Source of the DNA: an uncultured Porphyromonadaceae bacterium
GTDB lineage: Bacteria > Bacteroidota > Bacteroidia > Bacteroidales > Muribaculaceae
Direction of reading: 5' to 3'
Length of the DNA stretch: 64,000 bases
Assembly (NCBI GenBank): GCA_947177635.1
Contig: CAMWVQ010000001.1
Span: 80,640 to 144,639, forward strand
Under the pieces are notes generated by a model. It ran no database searches. It was not told the origin of the DNA and worked only from the letters and a program-made list of their open reading frames with translations. Shown piece by piece: positions 51,418-60,770 of the stretch (positions within the stretch are counted from its first letter, which is position 1; each line of letters begins with the position of its first letter). Both the position numbers and the translations under genes were made by a program.

Positions 51418-52746
51418 TTATTCCCTGCTTCTTATCGCGTCCACAATCTGAACACGGCTGACCGCCAACGCCGGAATCAGCGTCCCGACAATGACACAGA
51501 CCGCTATCAGCCCGTAGACAATCAATGACACAAACATAAAATGCTCTCCAAAACTACCGATCCAGTTGTCGACTACATTCTGCTCAAGGTTCACATCATC
51601 ACCGTAGGACAATCCGTTATGGAGGGCATATTGCCAGTAAACCAGAAAGCCGACGAGACACCCTACGGTCGACAGCAGCAGGTTTTCCGCCACCAGCATT
51701 CCTACAAGCGAACCGCGCGCGGCCCCGAAAGCCCTGCGGATACCCATTTCGGGGATACGTTTGCGGGTCTGCAGCCAGAATGTGCCGATTACACCGAGAA
51801 TCAGATTTATCAGGAAAAATCCCGCAAGGACATATGACAGACGCAACTGACCTATAGCCCCATACAGTCCGGCAGTCCGTTCTATCAGTTCGTCATAAGT
51901 CCTGACTGTCCGAATATGATAGTTTCCGGCCTTCAGCTCCTTCCGCGCCCAGGTGGTGATTTCATCCTTGAGTTCCCTGATGTCCTTCCCCTCACGCGCC
52001 CTGGCAATGAGATAGAAACTGGTGCTTCCCCCCTCTTTGAGCCAAGCGTCATCACTTGTGCGGAAAATCTGTGTGTATGACCTGGAAACCGGCACATGGC
52101 GCACATCGCCGACCACACCGACCACTGTCGAGAACACAGTGTCGCCGGTGGCCTGGTTTATTCCCTCCATCAGACGTTTCCCCATCGGATTCTCTCCGGG
52201 CCAATACAGGTCAGCAAACGCTTTTGTGACAACCGCCTCCTGCCACATTGGCACATAACGGTCAGAAAGCTCCTCGACCGTCGGGGATTCCTCCACAGAC
52301 TCTATGCCGTAGGTCTGGAAAAAGTCAGTACCCTTGAAATAGTAAAACTCGAACGACCTCTTTCTGATGGTATCTGCGGCAAGATTTCCCGTCCCCGGGC
52401 AAACCACTGTGCGTGTGCCTCCTCCAATCATCGAATTATTAAGGTTTATGGTCACAAAGCTGATATCGGGATGATTGCGCAGCTTCATCATCAGATTGCA
52501 TATGTCGGCATATCTTCTTTCCGGAGTGACGGCTGTGGAATCATAAGATGGGGCTGTCTTTGGATATGAAACGACATCCACCACCAGCATATGGTCATTG
52601 TCATAACCGGTAGGCATATTCAGGTCTGACAGACCGACAGCCACCGGGTCGATGATGACCCAGGATATAATCGCAACCAACACCAGCTCGATGAAAATCC
52701 AGGCATTAGTGCGCCTGTGGTTCCAGATATTTTTTAGAATCGTCAT
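51418..52746 (-). CDS. MacB/FtsX-like ABC permease, copy A1
   Basis: A 442-residue permease with an N-terminal transmembrane helix (WIFIELVLVAIISWVII), a large periplasmic MacB_PCD-like domain and three C-terminal helices. The FtsX motif is IPEMGIRRAFGAARGSLVGMLVAENLLL. It is closely related to the gene at 54815-56137 (same N terminus, WNxRRxNxWIFIEL, DPVAV, PTGYDND). It lies between TolC and another permease, without an ATPase of its own. Confidence 0.88.
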   Translation of the reverse strand: MTILKNIWNHRRTNAWIFIELVLVAIISWVIIDPVAVGLSDLNMPTGYDNDHMLVVDVVSYPKTAPSYDSTAVTPERRYADICNLMMKLRNHPDISFVTINLNNSMIGGGTRTVVCPGTGNLAADTIRKRSFEFYYFKGTDFFQTYGIESVEESPTVEELSDRYVPMWQEAVVTKAFADLYWPGENPMGKRLMEGINQATGDTVFSTVVGVVGDVRHVPVSRSYTQIFRTSDDAWLKEGGSTSFYLIARAREGKDIRELKDEITTWARKELKAGNYHIRTVRTYDELIERTAGLYGAIGQLRLSYVLAGFFLINLILGVIGTFWLQTRKRIPEMGIRRAFGAARGSLVGMLVAENLLLSTVGCLVGFLVYWQYALHNGLSYGDDVNLEQNVVDNWIGSFGEHFMFVSLIVYGLIAVCVIVGTLIPALAVSRVQIVDAIRSRE

Positions 52747-52763
52747 AGTCGCGTTAATTTTGT

Positions 52764-54044
52764 TTATTCAATGTTTGATATGACAGGTTTGCGCAATGAG
52801 AACCATGCAGGAACCAAAGCCGAAAGTATGTTGAGAACCACACACAGCAGGAACGCCACGATAAAAATTGCCGGGGCATAGAGGATTTCGGGGGTGAGGT
52901 TGAAGGAAACCACTTCGTTGGAATTATTACTGTCAAGGAGTGTCAGCAACTGCCCGGAGGAAGATAGGACGCAGAGCCATACGATGACAAGCCCCAATAC
53001 GCCTCCGGAAATTGTCAGAACCAAGTTTTCCCACAGCACCTGTTTCAGAAGCTGAAAACGGGTTCCACCAAACGAGCGACGTATCCCTATCTCGGATGAA
53101 CGCATATCCATACGGCTCGAAATCAGACCGCTCAGGTTAAGGGCAGGAATCAGCAGCAACACCAACAGAATCAGCAGATTCTTTTTCACCACCGACCGGA
53201 TAGGCACAAACTCCTCTTGGTATATACCTGAGTTGAACACATTCACAATATGGGAACGAGGCAAATCAAGGAAACCCACTTCATAATCCGGATTCGAGCT
53301 GTTGAATTTACGGGCTATCTCATCAACCTCCTCTTTCAAGGCTTTGCCGTCGTCGGAGACAAAAGTCACGGAAACCCCTCCCACAAACGGGCGCCACTCC
53401 TCGTCGTACTCCTCATCAGTCGTTAGCGGCAGAATCACCTGGGCGTATGAGTCCGGCAGAAGCTGACTGCCCTCCCTGAAAACCCCGCATACGCGGTATT
53501 CCTGATAGTTGAGGCTGAATGTGCGCCCGACGATGCCGGTATCTGTACCGAATATATCCATTGCCAGCCGGTCGGAGATTGCTCCGGTAAGCACACCTCC
53601 TTCGAATTCCTCCGCAGTGAATGGTCTGCCTTCCAGAAAGTCATATTCATACAGCTTGAAAAATTCCGGGTCTGTCAACTTCAAGTCGACCTCGATTTCC
53701 CGGTCATCTCCTGGCAGCTGGACATAATCATCCCATCCGGAGGTTTCCGCACTGACAATTGACGCGCTTTTCAACTTCCGCAAGTGATCCCTCACAAGAG
53801 GATAGCTGGGATTGCTGACATTCTTGCGGGGGCTCCCCTTCTCTCCATTCTCGATATACCTGAGATAATATGTCTTCATACGATTGAATTCAGGGTATAT
53901 CGGCGCGACCTTGACATAGTAGATGAGGGCGAACAATGTAGTGGTGGCGATGGCCAAAGCTGTCCCGCAGATATATATCGCGGAAAACAGCTTGTTGGCC
54001 AGCATCATGCGCCACGCTTGTTTTACATAAAAAGATAGTCTCAT
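52764..54044 (-). CDS. MacB/FtsX-like ABC permease, copy B1
   Basis: Start set at 54044 (MRLSFYVKQAWRMMLANKLFS); the ORF-track start adds residues from the ATPase gap. 426 residues with an N-terminal helix, a periplasmic MacB_PCD domain and a C-terminal three-helix bundle (MDMRSSEIGIRRSFGGTRFQLLKQVLWENLVL). It is a paralogue of 56151-57434 and is 17 bp from A1. Together they could form a heterodimer with the single ATPase upstream. Confidence 0.88.
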   Translation of the reverse strand: MRLSFYVKQAWRMMLANKLFSAIYICGTALAIATTTLFALIYYVKVAPIYPEFNRMKTYYLRYIENGEKGSPRKNVSNPSYPLVRDHLRKLKSASIVSAETSGWDDYVQLPGDDREIEVDLKLTDPEFFKLYEYDFLEGRPFTAEEFEGGVLTGAISDRLAMDIFGTDTGIVGRTFSLNYQEYRVCGVFREGSQLLPDSYAQVILPLTTDEEYDEEWRPFVGGVSVTFVSDDGKALKEEVDEIARKFNSSNPDYEVGFLDLPRSHIVNVFNSGIYQEEFVPIRSVVKKNLLILLVLLLIPALNLSGLISSRMDMRSSEIGIRRSFGGTRFQLLKQVLWENLVLTISGGVLGLVIVWLCVLSSSGQLLTLLDSNNSNEVVSFNLTPEILYAPAIFIVAFLLCVVLNILSALVPAWFSLRKPVISNIE

Positions 54045-54097
54045 AATTATGGCGGGGAGAGTTTTGTTTGGACGAATGGGAAAAGGGGGGAAGGAAA

Positions 54098-54766
54098 TCA
54101 CAATACCAGGTGGCCGTCGAAGAGATGGATGACACGGTCGGTGTCTCTGGCCTGGGCTTCGTTGTGGGTCACCATTATTATGGTCTTACCTTCCCGGTTG
54201 AGTCCGTGGAGAAGCTGCATCACCTCCTCGCTCATCTTTGAGTCGAGGTTGCCGGTAGGTTCGTCGGCCAGGATTATGGATGGATTCCCCACTATCGCAC
54301 GGGCGATGGCCACACGCTGGGCCTGGCCGCCTGACAGCTGGGAGGGGAAATGGGTGGTGCGGTGTGAAAGCCCTACCTTTTCGAGGGCCTCGCGGGCAAG
54401 TTTCCGGCGGTCTCCGGCCCCCTTGCGGTAGGTCAGGGGCACCATCACGTTGTCAATCACGTTGAGCGTCGGTATCAGATGGAAGCTCTGGAAGACGAAG
54501 CCGAGATTCTCGTTGCGGAACCGGGCCATTTCTTTGTCGCGCAGCCCTACAAGCTGTTTCCCGAAAAGTTTTATCTCCCCTCCCGAGGGACGGTCGAGCA
54601 GCCCGATGATGTTGAGCAGGGTTGACTTGCCGCAGCCTGAGGGGCCCATTATCGAGAGGAATTCACCTTTGTTGACTTCAAGATTGATTCCTTCGAGAGC
54701 CTGGGTCTCGATGGTCTTGGTTGTGTAGACTTTGCTGATGTCTGTGAGTTTGATGACAGTTTCCAT
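54098..54766 (-). CDS. ABC transporter ATPase (MacB/LolD type)
   Basis: A 222-residue ATPase with Walker A GPSGCGKSTLL near residue 42, Q-loop VFQSFHLIP and signature LSGGQAQRVAIARAI. Walker B ILADEPTGNLD follows, then the H-loop VTHNEA. The EPTGNLD form belongs to the MacB/LolD/FtsE class. It lies between two permease pairs and is the only ATPase in the locus. Confidence 0.95.
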   Translation of the reverse strand: METVIKLTDISKVYTTKTIETQALEGINLEVNKGEFLSIMGPSGCGKSTLLNIIGLLDRPSGGEIKLFGKQLVGLRDKEMARFRNENLGFVFQSFHLIPTLNVIDNVMVPLTYRKGAGDRRKLAREALEKVGLSHRTTHFPSQLSGGQAQRVAIARAIVGNPSIILADEPTGNLDSKMSEEVMQLLHGLNREGKTIIMVTHNEAQARDTDRVIHLFDGHLVL

Positions 54767-54814
54767 ATGCTGAGATGTTTTGTTTTTATCGTTGTTGTCA
54801 AAAGTTTAGGTTTT

Positions 54815-56137
54815 TCACTCCTTACTGCGGAGGGTGTCGACTATGTCAACGCGGCTGACACTCGTCGCCGGAATCAATGTCCCGACAACCACGCAGAGTA
54901 TTATCAGCAGGTAGACGATGGCAGAGACTATGGCGAAATGCTGGCCGAAATGTGTGATCCAGTTGTCTATGACATTCATCGCGCCGTTGTTGACATACCC
55001 CTCCTCAAGGCCGTTGCGCAGGGCATACTGCCAGTAAAGGAGGAAGCCGCATAGACAGGCGGCCGTGGCCAGCAGGAAGTTCTCCCCAACCATCATCCCT
55101 ACGATGCCGCGCCGGGCAGCCCCGAACGCCCGGCGTATCCCCATCTCCGTGATGCGTTTCCGGGTCTGGAGCCAGAAGGTGCCGACGACGCCGAGTATCA
55201 GGTTGACGAGGAAGAATCCGGCAAGTATGTAGCGGAGTCTGATCTGATTGGGTATTCCAAGCGACCTGTCGGTGTCTTCAAGGAAATCATTGTAGGTGTC
55301 GATAGTGCGGAGATAGAAGTTGCCTGTGACAAGTTCCCGGCTCCCCCACTGGGAGAGTTCCTCGGCCTGCGCCTTGATGTTGGCGGGATTTTTCAGCCTT
55401 ATGACAGCATTGAACGTGCGCTGGGGCTCATCGTCAAAAATGCCGTCGGCGCTGTAAAACATAGCGCAGTATGAGCGATAAGGCAGCTGGTGGCGGATTC
55501 CTTCGACCACACCGACCACGGTCTTATACTTCTCCTCTCCATCCTGCCTGGAGTTGTAGACGAATTTCTTACCGACCGCGTTCTCCCCGGGCCAGTACAG
55601 CTCACCCATCTCGCGGGTGATGATGACCTTATCAGGCCCCTTAGCCTCCATATCAGACAGCTCCTCGGCCGAGGGTGAGCCTTCGGCGGATTTGATTCCG
55701 AGGGTCTGGAAGAAGTCTGTCCCACGGTGGTAATAAAAGACATTCGTCATATTGACAACCGTGTCTACCGCATCATTGCCACTTCTCGGACAATCGAAGG
55801 AGACCGACATATTTCCCGGCAGCCCGAATCCTTTGTCTATTGTGACAGCTTCCACCAGGGGATGGTTACGGAGCTTCATCAAGACGGTCTCGACATCGGC
55901 GGCATTCACCGACAGGGTGTCACGCGCGCCATCATACCCGGGTGCTTCCGGGTCGAGATGGGCGATGCCGGCTATCAGGAGGCGGTCGTTGTCATATCCG
56001 GTGGGGAGCATCGAGTCTGACACGGCCACCGCCACCGGGTCGGTGATTATCCAGGTCACGATGGATATTATGACCAGTTCGATGAATATCCAGACGTTGG
56101 CACGTCTGTTGTTCCATAGGTTCTTAATTCTTGACAT
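54815..56137 (-). CDS. MacB/FtsX-like ABC permease, copy A2
   Basis: A 440-residue permease, paralogous to 51418-52746, with an N-terminal helix (WIFIELVIISIVTWII), a periplasmic domain and a C-terminal RKRITEMGIRRAFGAARRGIVGMMVGENFLL segment. It is 48 bp upstream of the ATPase and 13 bp after copy B2. Confidence 0.88.
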   Translation of the reverse strand: MSRIKNLWNNRRANVWIFIELVIISIVTWIITDPVAVAVSDSMLPTGYDNDRLLIAGIAHLDPEAPGYDGARDTLSVNAADVETVLMKLRNHPLVEAVTIDKGFGLPGNMSVSFDCPRSGNDAVDTVVNMTNVFYYHRGTDFFQTLGIKSAEGSPSAEELSDMEAKGPDKVIITREMGELYWPGENAVGKKFVYNSRQDGEEKYKTVVGVVEGIRHQLPYRSYCAMFYSADGIFDDEPQRTFNAVIRLKNPANIKAQAEELSQWGSRELVTGNFYLRTIDTYNDFLEDTDRSLGIPNQIRLRYILAGFFLVNLILGVVGTFWLQTRKRITEMGIRRAFGAARRGIVGMMVGENFLLATAACLCGFLLYWQYALRNGLEEGYVNNGAMNVIDNWITHFGQHFAIVSAIVYLLIILCVVVGTLIPATSVSRVDIVDTLRSKE

Positions 56138-56150
56138 TGCGGGGAAGGGT

Positions 56151-57434
56151 TTATTTGAGACAGTTGGTGATCTGTTTGCGGATTGAGAACCACGCGGGGA
56201 TGAGGGCTGAGAAAAGGTTGAGAATCACACACAGCAGGAAGGCTGTGGCGAACACCGCCGGGGCGAAAAGTATGCCTGAGGTCAGAGCCGAGGATGTGGC
56301 AACCGAGTCGACCTCCTCATTCATTATAGTCAGCAGCGAGCCGGAGGTGGCCCAAAGGCTGAACCAGACAATCAAAAGGCCCACGAAACCTCCCGCGAGG
56401 GTGAGGAACAGGTTTTCCCACAACACCTGGCCGAGGAGCCTCGGTCTGGTAGCCCCGAAGGAACGCCTGACTCCAAGTTCGGAGGAACGCATGTCCATAC
56501 GGCTTGAGATAAGGCCGCTCAGGTTGAGCGCGGGTACGAGCAGCAAGACAAGCAACACAAGCAGGTTCTGGCGCAGGATGCTCTTCCAGGTCACTGTGTC
56601 TTCTACCCTGTCGGGGTTTATCGCCCAGGCCAGGTGAGGTTTCGGGAAATCGAAGAAGTCGACCTCCTCATCGGTCTGCGAGCTGTTGTATTTACGGGCG
56701 ATTTCGTGTATCTCCTCACTCAGGGCGTCTCCGTCTGAGGCGGTAATCGTCACCACCATCGATCCGATGAATGTGGCGCGGTCATTGTTGTAGTTTCGGT
56801 CGGTGGTGTATGGCATGATTACTTCGGCGTATGAATCGGAAAGCAGCGAGCTCCCTGACTCGATTACCCCGACGATACGGAAATCACGGAAATTGATTTT
56901 CAGGGTCTTCCCCACTACTCCGGTCTCGCTCCCGAACATCCTGAGGGCGGTCTCTCCGGTGATAACGGCCACAGGTGTCCCGGCCGCCAGGTCATCTTCG
57001 GAGAATGGGCCTCCTTCGATGAAATGATAGGGGTAAATCTCAAAATACGCCGGGTCGGTCTTGCGGGTGGAAATCTTGATGTCCTGGAGGGTCTCGGGAT
57101 GCTGGGCGTAAATCTGCGGCATCCACTCGTCGTAAGTGGCAGACACATGTTCGGCACTTTTCAGTTTGTAGAGATGGTCTCTGACAAGGTCATAGCCCAG
57201 GCAGCTCTGCATCATGTGTCCGGTGCTGCGGATGGAGTTCTGCACACTGCGGAAATAATATGTCTCCATGCGGTTGGTCTCGGGATATATCGGCGCGATC
57301 TTGACATAATATATCACAGCGAAGAGGGTGGTCGTGGCTATCGCCAGGGCTGTCCCGCTTATGTATATCGCCGAGAAAAGCTTGTTGGCGAGCATCAGCC
57401 GCCAGGCTTGTCTGATGTGGGTAGTGATTGACAT
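56151..57434 (-). CDS. MacB/FtsX-like ABC permease, copy B2
   Basis: A 427-residue permease paralogous to 52764-54044 (shared QAWRxMLANKLFSAIYI start and MDMRSSELGVRRSFGATRPRLLGQVLWENLFL end). A large periplasmic domain separates the first helix from the C-terminal bundle. It lies 26 bp downstream of the adaptor gene. Confidence 0.88.
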   Translation of the reverse strand: MSITTHIRQAWRLMLANKLFSAIYISGTALAIATTTLFAVIYYVKIAPIYPETNRMETYYFRSVQNSIRSTGHMMQSCLGYDLVRDHLYKLKSAEHVSATYDEWMPQIYAQHPETLQDIKISTRKTDPAYFEIYPYHFIEGGPFSEDDLAAGTPVAVITGETALRMFGSETGVVGKTLKINFRDFRIVGVIESGSSLLSDSYAEVIMPYTTDRNYNNDRATFIGSMVVTITASDGDALSEEIHEIARKYNSSQTDEEVDFFDFPKPHLAWAINPDRVEDTVTWKSILRQNLLVLLVLLLVPALNLSGLISSRMDMRSSELGVRRSFGATRPRLLGQVLWENLFLTLAGGFVGLLIVWFSLWATSGSLLTIMNEEVDSVATSSALTSGILFAPAVFATAFLLCVILNLFSALIPAWFSIRKQITNCLK

Positions 57435-57460
57435 TTCTGTGGTTATTGATTGGTTTTCGG

Positions 57461-58714
57461 TTATTTACGCAGGTTGATACGGCGGGAGTTGCCGAATGAG
57501 GCGGTCGAGGAGGCCACAACCTCATCGCCGGGTTGCATTCCGCTTACGACCTCTATGTAGTCGTAACCGGCGCTGCCGAGCTTCACACTGCGGCGTTCGA
57601 GGTAAGAGGCCCCCTTTGGCCTTACATACAGGGTGTAATTGTTCGGGCCGGTGTAAAACGACAGGTTCGGAATCCTGACCACCCCCTCTTTCACACCGTT
57701 GGAAATCTTTATGTCGGTCTTCACTCCGGGGCGCAACGATGGCAGGCTGTCATTGTCAAGGGTCACTTTGACCTCGATCATCCCGTTGACGGCCGTCGGG
57801 GCGACAGAGCTGACAAATCCTTCGGTATGGTTGCGGCCGAAAGAGATGTGGGTGCGGCTGCCTGCCCTAACCTCCTGGGCGGTGCTCTCGGTGATTGTCG
57901 CGTCAATCCGGTAATGTCCCAGGTCGGCGATGACGGCCACCTGCTGTCCCTGGCTGACGGTAGTGCCGAGGCGGTCTGAGATAGACGTCACCGTGGCGCG
58001 GCGCGGCGACCTGATTTCGGCGTCGGCCAGTATCCGGCTTGTCTGGGCGAGGTTGTTCTCTTTTATTGAAATCTCCAGCAGTTTGGCGTCACCCTCGGCC
58101 CTGAGCATCCGTTGTTCGTTGGCAAGCTGTTCGCGCAGCTGCTCAAGCTCGAGACGCTGGGTGCGCAAGGCGAACTCCGCCTCACGGACACGGTCGGTCG
58201 TTCCGCTTCCGATACTGTCGAGGTAACGCTCGTTGGCAAGCTCCACCTCCTGGCGGCGCAGCTTCATGTCGGCCACCTTTATCTGCATCTTCAGGTCTGA
58301 GAGGCGCGTCATATGCGAGGCCTGAAGTCTCTGGTATTCAAGACGCATCATCGCGAGCTCGTCGCGTTCGGCAGCCTCGCGGGTGGAGGCCTCCCCGAGA
58401 TCGAGTTTCAGCAACGGGGTACCGGCATCCACGATGTCGCCGCTATGGTGATACACCTCAAGGATGCGCGAGTTCACAGGCGACACTATCACCTCCTCGA
58501 AAGCTGCCACAATCGTGCCGTTTCCATTCACGGCGGCATCGATGTCTCCCCGGTCAGCAGCAGAAAGCCTGATGTCGGCGAGGTTGACGCTCTCCTCTGT
58601 CAGCGAGCCTATACCTATCACCGCCCCCGCCGCCAGCGCGACAGCCGCTCCCCCAAGGAGCCACCGCCGGCGCCGGCGCTGCTTCAGCTTCTGTTTCGGA
58701 ATTTCTCTATCCAT
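57461..58714 (-). CDS. HlyD/MacA-type periplasmic adaptor
   Basis: A 417-residue membrane-fusion protein: a basic N terminus, one transmembrane helix (about 19-38; WLLGGAAVALAAGAVIGIG), then a split lipoyl/barrel-sandwich half (EVYHHSGDIVDAGTPLLKLD). A long coiled-coil hairpin follows (about 110-230), then the second lipoyl half (IRSPRRATVTSISDRLGTTVSQGQQVAVIADL) and beta-barrel domains. It would join inner-membrane permeases to TolC. It is the first gene of the export locus, and no clear promoter was found upstream. Confidence 0.9.
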   Translation of the reverse strand: MDREIPKQKLKQRRRRRWLLGGAAVALAAGAVIGIGSLTEESVNLADIRLSAADRGDIDAAVNGNGTIVAAFEEVIVSPVNSRILEVYHHSGDIVDAGTPLLKLDLGEASTREAAERDELAMMRLEYQRLQASHMTRLSDLKMQIKVADMKLRRQEVELANERYLDSIGSGTTDRVREAEFALRTQRLELEQLREQLANEQRMLRAEGDAKLLEISIKENNLAQTSRILADAEIRSPRRATVTSISDRLGTTVSQGQQVAVIADLGHYRIDATITESTAQEVRAGSRTHISFGRNHTEGFVSSVAPTAVNGMIEVKVTLDNDSLPSLRPGVKTDIKISNGVKEGVVRIPNLSFYTGPNNYTLYVRPKGASYLERRSVKLGSAGYDYIEVVSGMQPGDEVVASSTASFGNSRRINLRK

Positions 58715-58771
58715 TTATGTTAATCTTTAGTGTATGATGGTCTGTTTTGTGATGACGCCATACGTTATCTG

Positions 58772-59929
58772 TCATAATGCCAGATATCGTTTGTCTGCTT
58801 TGTCGGCCCTGGTGATACGGAGGTTGCCCTGCTCCCCATTGCTGACACATATCTGGCTGTCCCAGCTTCCACGGGTGAACTTGAACTCAGCCGGCAGGGT
58901 CAGACTCAGGTCAATCACTTTGGTAGAACCGTCTATGGTTTGCATCTTTATCCCTTGCGGGTTCCAGTTGGCAAGGGCCTCCTGGTTGCCAGTTATATAT
59001 ATGTCACCATTCATATCGCTGCCTGAAAGCTCAATATGCACAGCCACCGGCTCCGAGCCGGAGTGAGAAGTTTCCGAACTACGGAATTTTGCATATTCAG
59101 CCAATGTTTGCGTCAACGCGGGCAGCACAGACTGGCTATGGTCATATTCCGGGAACTCGGAGACTCGGACGACCACTCCGGCAGGAAACTTCAAGGAGTC
59201 AGTGAAGGCCTTGACTTTCCGCCACGCGTTGCCCCATTGCTCCCCCCACATATTGGCCGCGTCGCCGACCTCGTCGGCCATTGTGAGGCAGATGAAACGG
59301 GAATCACCGTTTTTTGAGAAATCATAACTCAAAAATTCGTCGGCAAACCGATCGTTGTCCCAGGAAAAGTTTGGAGACATCGCTATGCAGTCGTCAAACA
59401 TTTCGTCACTCACCATTGCATCGATGATGAACGAGGCTCCCAGAGAATGCCCCACGGCAAGTGTGCGCCCTGTCGTGCGGTAATTGGAGTCAATCCAAGG
59501 CATCAACTCCCCACTGATGAATCTCTTGAATTCTGAGGAATTACCATAATAAATGTAATCCGAAGGAAGTTCCATTGACTGTGGCACAGGAAGGAAATCA
59601 TTGTTGCGGTTGTAATCCTCCTCCTGAGGAGACGCAATGCCGACCACAATATAGTTTCTCAGGTCATCGATTCCATATTGGGCAAAATAATGCATCAGGG
59701 ATGTCACAAGGTCGAAACGTTCTCTCCACTGGCTGTCAAACACATAAATGACATCATAATCGGTCTGGGTCATCTCGTCATATTGCACGGGAGTGTAGAT
59801 GAGAATATTGCGCGGATACCTTACCATATCCGATGTGAATTCTTTCTCAATTACACGGGCTGTCGGCTGGGCAAGCGAAGCCATGCACCCTGAAATAAGG
59901 CAGATGATGAATGGAACTATTTTTTTCAT
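58772..59929 (-). CDS. Secreted putative esterase with CBM20-like C terminus
   Basis: A 385-residue protein with a signal peptide (FIICLISGCMASLAQ) that contains a possible lipobox (ISGC). An alpha/beta-hydrolase of the IroE/putative-esterase type follows. The nucleophile Ser is in AVGHSLGASF near residue 163, with SPNFSWDN and the late DHSQSVLP His region. The last part from about 298 (VAVHIELSGSDMNGDIYITGNQEALANWNPQGIKM) resembles a starch-binding CBM20 domain. Likely acts in the periplasm or at the surface on an ester. Substrate unknown. Confidence 0.75.
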   Translation of the reverse strand: MKKIVPFIICLISGCMASLAQPTARVIEKEFTSDMVRYPRNILIYTPVQYDEMTQTDYDVIYVFDSQWRERFDLVTSLMHYFAQYGIDDLRNYIVVGIASPQEEDYNRNNDFLPVPQSMELPSDYIYYGNSSEFKRFISGELMPWIDSNYRTTGRTLAVGHSLGASFIIDAMVSDEMFDDCIAMSPNFSWDNDRFADEFLSYDFSKNGDSRFICLTMADEVGDAANMWGEQWGNAWRKVKAFTDSLKFPAGVVVRVSEFPEYDHSQSVLPALTQTLAEYAKFRSSETSHSGSEPVAVHIELSGSDMNGDIYITGNQEALANWNPQGIKMQTIDGSTKVIDLSLTLPAEFKFTRGSWDSQICVSNGEQGNLRITRADKADKRYLAL

Positions 59930-60115
59930 ATTTATTGATTGTTTTGTTTAATCCGGACAATGCCCGGGCTGCATAATATGTTTCAAACACCGTGCCAAAA
60001 CACTCAATACACTATTAATCACAGAGTTACCACTCAGGCAACGTGTACGAAATCGGACATCATATGGTTTTTCCGTACATTCCGTACATCCGACAGGCAA
60101 GCTGAATGACAAAAA

Positions 60116-60147
60116 TTTGCATATTCCGTTGATAATTCGTAACTTTG
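60116..60147 (+). promoter_or_regulatory. Ribosomal operon promoter (-33/-7)
   Basis: TTTG (60116-60119) and TAACTTTG (60140-60147) are 20 bp apart, the full Bacteroidota consensus. Predicted start near 60152, about 105 nt before rplM. Confidence 0.85.
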
Positions 60148-60151
60148 CAGT

Positions 60152-60257
60152 CCGATTGCTATCCAAATCTCGTTTTGGCCATAGTTGCAGCCCTCCTTTG
60201 GCCGGGAAGACTGCGGCGAAAGGTCACGTTAAACATTTATTAATCAAACTTTAAGAA
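60152..60257 (+). promoter_or_regulatory. Leader of rplM-rpsI, possible L13 autoregulatory site
   Basis: The 105-nt leader contains CCAAA/TTTGG (60163-60178) and a GCAG...CTGC stem-loop. Ribosomal protein leaders in this position often bind L13; this is inference from position and folding only. Confidence 0.4.
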
Positions 60258-60737
60258 GTGGATACTTTAAGTTACAAGACCCTTACCCCCAATGCCGAGA
60301 GCATCCAGAAGGAATGGATCATCGTCGACGCTACCGACCAGGTCCTCGGCCGACTCTGCTCTAAGGTGGCAAAGATCCTCCGCGGCAAAAACAAGCCCAG
60401 CTACTCCCCCAATGTGGCCTGCGGCGACAATGTGATCATCATCAACGCCGACAAAGTCGTCCTGACCGGCAACAAGATGACCGAAAAGATTTACTACCAC
60501 TACACCGGATATCCCGGCGGTCAGCGCATGGAGACCCCCGAGGTTCTGATGAAGAAATCTTTCAACAAGCACCTCAAACCGGGTATGCACCCCCTCTACC
60601 TCCGCGTAGTGAAGGGTATGCTCCCCAAGAACCGTCTCGGACGTCAGCTTCTCAAGAACCTCCACGTCTACAACGGCCCCAACCATCCCCACGAGGCTCA
60701 GAACCCCAAGGTGATTGACATCAACACTATCAAGTAA
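60258..60737 (+). CDS. rplM: 50S ribosomal protein L13
   Basis: A 159-residue L13 with the conserved WIIVDATDQVLGRL start, YYHYTGYPGGQR and VKGMLPKNRLGRQLLKNLHVY. The start is GTG; MDTLSYKT matches the N terminus of Bacteroidales L13, so GTG is accepted. Between MKKSFNKHLKP and LRVVKGML the protein has an expanded loop relative to some homologues. It is followed by rpsI after 33 bp, the usual pairing. Confidence 0.96.
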   Translation: MDTLSYKTLTPNAESIQKEWIIVDATDQVLGRLCSKVAKILRGKNKPSYSPNVACGDNVIIINADKVVLTGNKMTEKIYYHYTGYPGGQRMETPEVLMKKSFNKHLKPGMHPLYLRVVKGMLPKNRLGRQLLKNLHVYNGPNHPHEAQNPKVIDINTIK

Positions 60738-60770
60738 CATTTGCCAACCTAAACAGAACCCGAAACCTCT

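Larger units (their letters stand above)
59930..60257. other. Intergenic region with rplM promoter and leader
   Basis: The 328-bp gap has no gene. Its left half is AT-rich with no recognised element and no -7 box for the esterase. It holds a 9-bp tandem repeat TCCGTACAT (60072-60080, 60081-60089), the rplM promoter and a structured leader. Confidence 0.7.

Noticed and set aside
58715-58800. Possible sigma-54 promoter upstream of the HlyD gene
   Set aside because: TGGCATTATGACAGA has a GG but lacks GC at 10-base spacing; no other -24/-12 match was found.
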